Source: an uncultured Clostridia bacterium | GTDB taxonomy: Bacteria; Bacillota; Clostridia; Monoglobales; Monoglobaceae | Assembly (NCBI GenBank): GCA_934454115.1 | Contig: CAKSFQ010000033.1 | Location: forward strand, 1-14,505 | Length of the DNA stretch: 14,505 nt | Direction of reading: 5' to 3' | Shown: in pieces, positions 5,879 through 11,743 of the stretch | How the letters are laid out: each line of letters opens with the position of its first letter | Numbering within the stretch: the stretch's first letter is position 1 | The notes under the pieces: model-generated | Database searches by the model: none | What the model was told of the DNA's origin: nothing | Seen by the model: the letters and a program-made list of their open reading frames with translations, nothing else | Translations under genes and position numbers: made by a program

Positions 5879-8227
5879 TTATTTCTCCGGAGTCGTGTCA
5901 GCTGCGCCGGTTAAAGCTGCATAGGCAGCCTTGGATACGGCGTTGTCAAGCTTTAATACGCTGCACAAAATCTTAGAAACTTCTGCTCTGGTAGCATTTG
6001 CAGTCGGACGGAAGGTACCGTCTTCATAACCGTTTACAACACCTGCTGCAACGAATGCCTTTACGGCAGCTACTGCGTAATCAGCAACCTGATCGATATC
6101 GGTAAAGCTGCTGTCTGCTGCTGCGGACATGGTGTTTTCAGCATCCAGAATACGACCCAGTACGGTGCAGATATCCTGACGGGTGATCTGCTGATTTGCA
6201 CCAAACTCGGTGTCAGAGATACCCTTTAAGATACCGGCCTCGGTACCTGCGATTACAAACGGGGTGTACCAGTCGCTTGCGGTGCAGTCAGTGAATACGC
6301 TCTCGGTTGCGGTAGCCTTCAGACCAAATGCCTGTGCAACCATCTTTGCAAATTCAGCACGGGTAATGTTTGCATCCGGTGCGAACTCGGTATTCGACAC
6401 GCCGTTTACGATACCCAGGTCCTTCATCTCCTTAATAAAGGAGTATGCCCAGTGGGTAGACGGAACGTCGCTGAACAGGTCGCTGCTCGGCGTGCTCGGA
6501 TCTACCGGCTCCTCACCTTCTACAAAGGTAACGGTAATCGTTACGTTTGCATCCGGCATGGTAAAGCTCTTATCGGTTACCGGAACATTGATTCCCTTAC
6601 CGGTCTTAACCGTAATAACATCCGTCTTATAACCCTCAGCCGGGGTGGTGGTTACGGTTACCTTATCGCCCTTTGCAGCCTTTTCCGGTGCAGTAGCGGT
6701 ACCGTTTTCACTCTTTTCTACTACGATGGTGTAGGTCTTCTTGATGCTGGTGCTGCCACCGCCGCTCGGAAGACCGCTGGGGGACGAACCGCTGCTGGAA
6801 TTTGCAACCTTAACGGTTTTATTCATGGTTGCCGTACCATCTTCGGCAACTTCATATGCAACTGCAGCGCCGTCAACCTTAACGTCAAAGGTCAGGATCG
6901 TACCTGCACCCGGAACGGAAGTAAAGAGATCCTTCAGCTTGCCCAAAGCAGCTACATAAGAGCCCTTGGGTTGACCGGCTTCTACGGCCGGCAAATCAAA
7001 TTCTTTATTCACCGCCGGATTTGTACCGTCACTTATGGATACAACCAGCTTCTTGCCTGCATATTCCGGAGCATACTCAATCGTAGCTTCAATCGCAGTA
7101 TTGCTGGAGATTACATCGTTAGCCTTCCAGGAGATGCTGCCATCGGTAACCTCTGCCGGAATCAAGGTAATGGTAACTTCCTTGGTAACCGGAGTGGTAA
7201 TGTTGAACTTGCCGTTCTCGGATGCGCCGCTTACGCTCAAGGTAGCGGTTGCGGTATCACCAAGGTTAGCCGGAGTACCGGTAACAGTTACGGTCGGAAC
7301 ATATTCTGCCTCGAGAGCGCCGTTCTTTACGGTAACCTTTTTGTATTTTGCTACAACCAATGCTTTGAGTTCCTCGGTGGTATAAGCAGCGTTTTCAGCC
7401 TTAACCGGAACCTTCATCTCAGCCTCTGCCTCGATGGTACCGGACGTCAAAGCGGTCAGCGTGATGTTAGCCTTTGCATTTGCCAATGCAGCAGCATCAA
7501 CGGTAACACCGTCAACGCTCTTTAAGGTAGCAGTTGCAACCTGTACTGCCGGCGTGTCCGGGTTGGTGTTTACTGCGGATACATCCCAGCTTTCAACTGC
7601 CAGAGGTAATGTCTTGGGGGTACCGCCAGTTGTCTGACCTGCACCTTCCAAGGTGGTCGGCAGAGCAGCCTTTACGGCAGCTGCGTCAGCACCATAAGGA
7701 ACGCTTACCTCAGCCGGAGTAATGCTGGTGATGTTGGTTTCTTCAATAACGTTCACCGTAGCATTAGTGTCGTTAAAAGGCACACTCTGCTTAGCAAAAT
7801 TCTTTGAGGTCTCATATGTGATGCCAATAGTATAAGGGTCTGCATCTACCCCATCCAACACTTTGAACTTTAAGCTAGCAGCTTTTCCTGTTTGGGTAAA
7901 ATCTGCGCGTGCAGTAGCATTCTGCCATACCAACGTTGAAGTTCCATTACCATTCCAGCCGGGGAACAAACCAGCATCCTGCTCTTCCGCAGACGAAAGC
8001 AATTGAAACTTTGTGTTATCGTAGGTAAACTTCAACTTTAAGTTGATAAATCCAGGATTTGAATCCACATTGATATCAACTACAAATTCTCCACCTGCTT
8101 TTACATTTCCAGGTGCTACCGTTGCAGAAATTACACCGGAATCAGCAGCTGCAACGTTTACCGTAACTAACGAAAGAATCATCGCAACTGCAAGCAGCAA
8201 CGAAAAAACTTTAGTCATTTTCTTCAT
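5879..8227 (-). CDS. Cell-surface anchoring scaffoldin: cohesin, Ig-like domains, three SLH repeats
   Basis: This 782-residue secreted protein appears built to hold dockerin-bearing proteins on the cell wall. Order: signal peptide at about 1-28 (MKKMTKVFSLLLAVAMILSL...AAA); cohesin-like domain at about 33-163 (GGEFVVDINVDSNPGFINLK, LKFTYDNTKFQLLS, TGKAASLKFKVLDG); an Ig-like domain of the VPYG...LP type at about 165-238; unassigned beta-rich sequence to about 472; a Ser/Gly linker at 476-494; an InlB-B/'bacterial repeat' domain at about 497-569; and three SLH repeats at about 583-758 (FSDVPSTHWAYSFIKEM, FTDCTASDWYTPFV, FTDIDQVADYAVAAVKA), each with a TRAE/TRQD-type motif, for pyruvylated wall polymers. 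ATG 8227 is preferred over GTG 8239, which lies only 1 nt from the AGAAGGA site. G+C drops in the cohesin part. The dockerin gene lies just upstream. Cohesin is by fold pattern. Confidence 0.85.
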   Translation of the reverse strand: MKKMTKVFSLLLAVAMILSLVTVNVAAADSGVISATVAPGNVKAGGEFVVDINVDSNPGFINLKLKFTYDNTKFQLLSSAEEQDAGLFPGWNGNGTSTLVWQNATARADFTQTGKAASLKFKVLDGVDADPYTIGITYETSKNFAKQSVPFNDTNATVNVIEETNITSITPAEVSVPYGADAAAVKAALPTTLEGAGQTTGGTPKTLPLAVESWDVSAVNTNPDTPAVQVATATLKSVDGVTVDAAALANAKANITLTALTSGTIEAEAEMKVPVKAENAAYTTEELKALVVAKYKKVTVKNGALEAEYVPTVTVTGTPANLGDTATATLSVSGASENGKFNITTPVTKEVTITLIPAEVTDGSISWKANDVISSNTAIEATIEYAPEYAGKKLVVSISDGTNPAVNKEFDLPAVEAGQPKGSYVAALGKLKDLFTSVPGAGTILTFDVKVDGAAVAYEVAEDGTATMNKTVKVANSSSGSSPSGLPSGGGSTSIKKTYTIVVEKSENGTATAPEKAAKGDKVTVTTTPAEGYKTDVITVKTGKGINVPVTDKSFTMPDANVTITVTFVEGEEPVDPSTPSSDLFSDVPSTHWAYSFIKEMKDLGIVNGVSNTEFAPDANITRAEFAKMVAQAFGLKATATESVFTDCTASDWYTPFVIAGTEAGILKGISDTEFGANQQITRQDICTVLGRILDAENTMSAAADSSFTDIDQVADYAVAAVKAFVAAGVVNGYEDGTFRPTANATRAEVSKILCSVLKLDNAVSKAAYAALTGAADTTPEK

Positions 8228-8254
8228 AATGAAAATCACGTCCTTCTAATTATT

Positions 8255-8283
8255 ATTGTATAAATTGTACTTTTGTTTTACAA
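8255..8283 (-). promoter_or_regulatory. Possible promoter of the cohesin-SLH gene
   Basis: Minus strand TTGTAA (8283-8278), 17-bp spacer, TACAAT (8260-8255). It lies in the 63-bp gap after the dockerin gene. The predicted start near 8247 would leave a very short leader with AGAAGGA at its 5' end. No terminator separates the two genes, so co-transcription with the dockerin gene is the alternative. Confidence 0.4.
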
Positions 8284-8290
8284 CTCACGC

Positions 8291-9253
8291 TTACTCAGCC
8301 GGGATCGGCAAAGTCTCGTATCCTTCCCATTCAGCAAGATGACGACCGAAATCAATAAAGTCACTATCGTCTACATTACCGTCACCATTTATATCACCAT
8401 TTACAGAGATAGACGGATATTCTTCCAACGTATATCCATCCCACTCAGCAAGGTAACGACCGAAATCAATGAAATCATCATCATCTACATTGCCGTCACC
8501 ATTGAAGTCACCGTAAACGATCTCTTCGCCGCCTTCGCTTGCCAGGGACAGATCAATAAAGAATGCCTGCGCCTTATTGACACCATCAACGTTTGCGCCG
8601 AGTTTAATCACCATCTTTGCCGTATCGCTGACCGTCATATTGGTACCGTCGCCCTTTGCCAGGTTAAACTTAAACGAACCCTTGGTTGCAACGTCCTGAT
8701 CCACCGCACGGATATTACCCTCTACCACGGTAACGGCGCTTGCGTCCGATGCGCTTGCATCATCAAAGATATACCCCAGCATTGCAATCTGAGACTTTGC
8801 AACCGGCGTTACGCCTTCTTTAAATGCATACTGCACGGTCACAGTATAGATATTGTCTTTCAAGCCTGCCTTTGCGCCGGTAATGTTGATTTCGGAATCG
8901 TTTGCACTGTCCGGAACCAAAACATTGCCGTCGCCCTCTGCTGCCAGGCTGACATCGCCCTCTGCTTCTTCTGCCGGAGCTTCTTCAGCGACGGGAGCCT
9001 CTTCCTCAACAGCGGGAGCTTCCTCCTCAGCGGGCTCGGTTACTTCTTCAGCCGGAGCCTTAGTGATCTCATCCTCCAAAGCGGGAGCCTCGATCACAGG
9101 TTCCTCCACGGGCGCTGGCTCGGTTACGGCCGGAGCCTCCGGGATCTCTTCTGTTACATCTTCATCCGCAAACACTGCTGCATTCAGCGAGCCCAGCATC
9201 ATAGCGGCGGTCACTGCTGCACCGAATCTTTTCATCTTATTCATGTTTTTCAT
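8291..9253 (-). CDS. Secreted dockerin protein with acidic linker, no recognised enzyme domain
   Basis: The 320-residue protein has a signal peptide at 1-29 (KMKRFGAAVTAAMMLGSLNA, then AVFA before the cut), a Pro/Glu/Ala-rich linker at 30-106, an unrecognised probably beta-rich domain at about 107-240 (contains NIYTVTVQYAFKEGV and AKMVIKLGANVDGV), and a C-terminal type I-like dockerin at 247-311. Both dockerin repeats have complete Ca2+ loops: Asp249, Asn251, Asp253, Asp257, Asp260 and Asp287, Asn289, Asp291, Asp295, Asp298. Specificity positions 10-11 are Asp-Asp and Asp-Ser. Each repeat continues as DFGR-[Y/H]-LAEW-[D/E]-GY. TAGGAGG lies 8 nt before the ATG. The next gene encodes a cohesin-SLH protein, the likely partner. 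I see no catalytic domain, so it may be structural, carbohydrate-binding or adhesive. Confidence 0.88.
   Translation of the reverse strand: MKNMNKMKRFGAAVTAAMMLGSLNAAVFADEDVTEEIPEAPAVTEPAPVEEPVIEAPALEDEITKAPAEEVTEPAEEEAPAVEEEAPVAEEAPAEEAEGDVSLAAEGDGNVLVPDSANDSEINITGAKAGLKDNIYTVTVQYAFKEGVTPVAKSQIAMLGYIFDDASASDASAVTVVEGNIRAVDQDVATKGSFKFNLAKGDGTNMTVSDTAKMVIKLGANVDGVNKAQAFFIDLSLASEGGEEIVYGDFNGDGNVDDDDFIDFGRYLAEWDGYTLEEYPSISVNGDINGDGNVDDSDFIDFGRHLAEWEGYETLPIPAE
8318..8509 (-). repeat. Two DNA-level copies of the dockerin segment
   Basis: The two dockerin repeats (8432-8509 and 8318-8395) are similar in DNA as well as protein, sharing long runs such as AATGGTGACGG and GATTTCGGTCGT. This fits an internal tandem duplication of about 78 bp separated by a 36-bp linker, kept because cohesin binding uses either half. 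Confidence 0.8.
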
Positions 9254-9462
9254 GTCTTACGCCTCCTAAATAATTCTATCAACCATTTTCTTTCCCTTTT
9301 GTCAATCCATGATGTCTGTTTACCACAACTTATTATCTAGTGTTTGGCTCTCCTCCTTTCTGCAAAAATAACTTGGAACAAATGCAGAATGCCCAAGGCC
9401 CTGTACCACAAAAAGGTCATAGACTATCCACATTTTAATTTATTTCATTCTTATACTCTTGC

Positions 9463-9491
9463 ATTATACTACGTTATCAATCTTTTTTCAA
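9463..9491 (-). promoter_or_regulatory. SigA-type promoter of the dockerin gene
   Basis: Minus strand TTGAAA (9491-9486), 17-bp spacer, TATAAT (9468-9463). An A/T-tract region just upstream could act as an UP element. The predicted start near 9456 gives an unusually long leader of about 200 nt. Confidence 0.7.
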
Positions 9492-9525
9492 TAGATTTTT
9501 GAAAAAAATTAAAAAAATTTCAAAA
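9483..9525. repeat. AT-rich overlapping inverted repeats
   Basis: TTTTTTCAA (9483-9491) pairs with TTGAAAAAA (9499-9507), and TTTTGAAA (9497-9504) pairs with TTTCAAAA (9518-9525). The two stems exclude each other. The block overlaps the -35 of the dockerin promoter; low complexity makes chance a real possibility. Confidence 0.4.
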
Positions 9526-9625
9526 GTTTTTTGTATTTGCACCAAAACTTTTCATATTTTCTATTACTTTTACATAAAAAATAGATACATAGCAGCCAAA
9601 ACACGAACATTTAGGAGTGAATCCC

Positions 9626-10432
9626 ATGAAACCTGTCTATGATTATCGTACGCTTATTACCGATCTCACCGCCTTTTCTCAAAAGAATCCGCAGGTTCCT
9701 GTCTTTTCCATCGGGCAGAGCCTGCGCGGAAAAAACCTATACGCCATCAAGCTCGGTTCCGGGCATAAACGGGTGTTTTTTAACGGCGCTCATCACGGGA
9801 TGGAATGGCTGACCGCCAAGCTGCTGATGCAGTTTGCGCAGGATCTGGCGGCCGGCGCTTACGGAACCTCTGCGCTTTTAGACGGCTGCAGTCTCTATTT
9901 GGTTCCCATGGTCAACCCGGACGGGGTTGAAATTGCGGCCACCGGCAAAAAATGGCAAGCCAATGCCCGCGGCGTGGATTTAAACCACAACTATGACGCG
10001 CTGTGGAATTTATCCAAAGAGGGCGAGTCCGCGCTTGGCATCACCGGCCCCGGTCCGACGCGGTTTTCCGGTCCGTACCCGGAGTCGGAGCCGGAGAGCC
10101 ATGCGATTGCTAATTTCACACGGCTGAACCATTTTGACCTGGTGATTGCATTTCATAGCCAGGGCGAGGTCATCTACTGGGATTTTTGCAGCTTTGCGCC
10201 GGACAAATCCTTTGCCTATGCCAAACGCTTTGAGACGGTCAGTCCGTATCGAATGGACAGCCCGGAAGGAATGGCCTCTTACGGCGGCTACAAGGACTGG
10301 TTTATCAAGACCTATAAGCGGCCCGGCTTTACGGTGGAGATCGGCCTTGGCGAAAATCCGCTGCCGATGGAGGATTTTCCTAAAATTTATCAAAGAACCC
10401 TGCCGCTGATGCTGGAGGCGTTAAAAACCTGA
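9626..10432 (+). CDS. M14-family zinc metallopeptidase, cytoplasmic (MpaA/endopeptidase I-like)
   Basis: This 268-residue protein has the M14 carboxypeptidase core: NGAHHGMEW with zinc ligands His57 and Glu60, ARGVDLN (114-120), the third ligand His177 in AFHSQGE, and catalytic Glu238 in FTVEIG. It has no signal peptide and little beyond the catalytic domain, like bacterial M14 enzymes of the MpaA/gamma-D-glutamyl-diamino-acid endopeptidase group that trim muropeptides, so a role in peptidoglycan peptide recycling is the best inference. The usual Asn-Arg pair that binds a substrate C-terminal carboxylate reads Asn120-His121 here. The start ATG at 9626 has AGGAG 8 nt upstream; an in-frame GTG at 9617 overlaps that site and is rejected. 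It seems to be transcribed alone before the DAHP synthase promoter. Confidence 0.85.
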   Translation: MKPVYDYRTLITDLTAFSQKNPQVPVFSIGQSLRGKNLYAIKLGSGHKRVFFNGAHHGMEWLTAKLLMQFAQDLAAGAYGTSALLDGCSLYLVPMVNPDGVEIAATGKKWQANARGVDLNHNYDALWNLSKEGESALGITGPGPTRFSGPYPESEPESHAIANFTRLNHFDLVIAFHSQGEVIYWDFCSFAPDKSFAYAKRFETVSPYRMDSPEGMASYGGYKDWFIKTYKRPGFTVEIGLGENPLPMEDFPKIYQRTLPLMLEALKT

Positions 10433-10484
10433 TGCTAGCGATCTAAGTCCGATTTTAGGAGGCGGCTTTCCGCAAAATCCCGTA

Positions 10485-10513
10485 TTGACGAATCGGAGAA
10501 AACTTGTTACAAT
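10485..10513 (+). promoter_or_regulatory. SigA-type promoter of the DAHP synthase gene
   Basis: TTGACG (10485-10490), 17-bp spacer, TACAAT (10508-10513); each hexamer matches at 5 of 6 positions. The predicted start near 10520 gives a leader of about 49 nt containing a small TGCCG/CGGCA hairpin just before the ribosome site. Confidence 0.8.
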
Positions 10514-10568
10514 AAAAAGGTATTATTGCAGACTGCCGGAGTTTTTCGGCAAAAGAGAGGTTTTTCAT

Positions 10569-11600
10569 ATGGGATTTTGCTATAAAAAACAGATGCCCTC
10601 TGCGGCACATTTGAAAGAATTGATTCCGGTGTCCGCTGCGGCGGAAAAACGGCGCAAGGCACGGCTGGAGCGGCTGAACCGGATTCTTGCCGGAGACGAT
10701 ACGCGGCTTTTGTTGATCATCGGCCCCTGCTCCGCCGACAGTGAGGATTCTGTCCTTGACTATATTCTGCGGCTGAACCGCCTGCAGGAGAAGGTTGCGG
10801 ACAAGATTTTTCTGGTGCCGCGCGTCTATACCAACAAACCGCGCACCACCGGCGAGGGCTATAAGGGCATGATGCACCAGCCCAACCCCACGCAGGCGCC
10901 CAATGCCTTTGAGGGGTTAAAGGCCATCCGCAAGATGCATCTTCGCGTTTTGGAGGAGACGGATTTCATCGCTGCAGACGAGATGCTGTACCCGGACAAC
11001 CATTCCTATCTTGACGATATTTTGGGGTATGTGGCGGTCGGGGCGCGTTCGGTCGAGAACCAACACCACCGATTGGTTGCCAGCGGCGTAGACCTTCCGG
11101 TCGGGATGAAAAACGGAACCGGCGGCGACACCGGGGTGATGTTTAATGCGATTTATGCCGCGCAGCACGGACACGATTTTATTTATCAGACCTATGAGGT
11201 CAGTACCGGCGGAAACCCCTACGCCCATGCGATTCTGCGCGGCGGCGTGGACGAGCTGGGACGCAACATTCCCAACTATCACTACGAGGATTTGCTGCGC
11301 ATTGCGTCGGAATACGACCAAAAGGGCTTTTCAAACCCGGCGATCATTATTGACACCAACCACAACAATTCCGCTAAACAGTATATACAGCAGCCGCGTA
11401 TCGCGTCGGAAGTGATGCACAGCATGGCCTATGAGCCGATTCTGCGAAAGCTGATTAAAGGGTTTATGGTAGAAAGCTATTTAGAGCCGGGCGCGCAGAA
11501 AATTGAAGAACACCGCGTCTACGGAAAATCGATTACCGACCCGTGTCTCGGCTGGGATGAGACGGAACGGATGATATATGATATGGCAGGCAAACTGTAA
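10569..11600 (+). CDS. 3-deoxy-7-phosphoheptulonate (DAHP) synthase, class I
   Basis: The enzyme condenses phosphoenolpyruvate with erythrose-4-phosphate, the first step of the shikimate pathway to aromatic amino acids. The 343-residue length fits the AroF/G/H-type class. Motifs seen: LLIIGPCSADSEDS with metal ligand Cys53, VPRVYTNKPRTTGEGYKGM (83-101), ADEMLYPD, VGARSVENQHHRLVASG (157-173), PVGMKNGTGGD, DTNHNNSAKQY with His265, GFMVESYLEPGAQ with Glu303, and SITDPCLGWDETE with Asp323. No N- or C-terminal ACT or chorismate mutase domain is present, so any feedback control lies within the core. Start 10569 is chosen by AGAGAGG about 8 nt upstream; an in-frame extension to 10485 runs through the promoter. 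The last 18 nt recur downstream at 11681-11698. Confidence 0.95.
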   Translation: MGFCYKKQMPSAAHLKELIPVSAAAEKRRKARLERLNRILAGDDTRLLLIIGPCSADSEDSVLDYILRLNRLQEKVADKIFLVPRVYTNKPRTTGEGYKGMMHQPNPTQAPNAFEGLKAIRKMHLRVLEETDFIAADEMLYPDNHSYLDDILGYVAVGARSVENQHHRLVASGVDLPVGMKNGTGGDTGVMFNAIYAAQHGHDFIYQTYEVSTGGNPYAHAILRGGVDELGRNIPNYHYEDLLRIASEYDQKGFSNPAIIIDTNHNNSAKQYIQQPRIASEVMHSMAYEPILRKLIKGFMVESYLEPGAQKIEEHRVYGKSITDPCLGWDETERMIYDMAGKL

Positions 11601-11698
11601 AACAGGGACTATAAAAAAACGTACCGACCGCAAAAAGGACTTTTTGCTACGAACAAACGGAACCCATTGGAGTACCTTTTATGGCAAGCAAACTGTAA
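11583..11698 (+). repeat. Direct repeat of the DAHP synthase gene end
   Basis: ATGGCAGGCAAACTGTAA (11583-11600, encoding MAGKL and stop) recurs as ATGGCAAGCAAACTGTAA (11681-11698), 17 of 18 identical, 98 bp downstream. Between them GCAAAAAG-GA-CTTTTTGC (11630-11647) is a perfect hairpin. This may be a small inserted repeat or the trace of a partial duplication. Confidence 0.6.
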
Positions 11699-11704
11699 CA
11701 TAAA

Positions 11705-11731
11705 GACCCTCCCGAAAAGGAGGGCCTTTTT
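11705..11731 (+). terminator. Terminator of the DAHP synthase gene, possibly bidirectional
   Basis: CCCTCC (11707-11712) pairs with GGAGGG (11719-11724) over a CGAAAA loop, followed by CCTTTTT. The converging GH127 gene ends at 11744, and read on the minus strand the hairpin is followed by TCTTTA, so it may serve both genes. Confidence 0.8.
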
Positions 11732-11743
11732 ATGTAAAATTCT

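Larger units (their letters stand above)
9254..9625. other. Intergenic region between the dockerin and M14 genes
   Basis: This 372-bp region holds the dockerin promoter (9463-9491) and, on the minus strand, a leader of about 200 nt with possible stems (TTCTGCA/TGCAGAA, CTTGG/CCAAG) and a Shine-Dalgarno-like AAAGGAGG near 9350-9357 without a start codon behind it. The right half (9481-9600) is very AT-rich with runs of A and T. I could not match the leader to a riboswitch class by eye, and found no clear plus-strand promoter for the M14 gene. Confidence 0.55.

Noticed and set aside
6452..7525. Long plus-strand open frame (357 codons) opposite the cohesin-SLH gene, and a similar one at 8273-9340 opposite the dockerin gene.
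   Set aside because: Both are antisense to well-supported genes with signal peptides and known domains; the frames stay open because of biased codon use in those genes.
9273..9305. TTGACA-21-TAGAAT on the minus strand, close to the dockerin start codon and similar in spacing to spoIIG.
   Set aside because: The transcript would begin within or just before the AGGAGG ribosome site, leaving almost no leader, and no 0A box accompanies it. The promoter at 9463-9491 is better.
9254..9462. Riboswitch (c-di-GMP, TPP, preQ1 types considered) in the dockerin leader.
   Set aside because: None of the conserved core motifs of these classes could be found by eye, so only an unassigned leader is reported.
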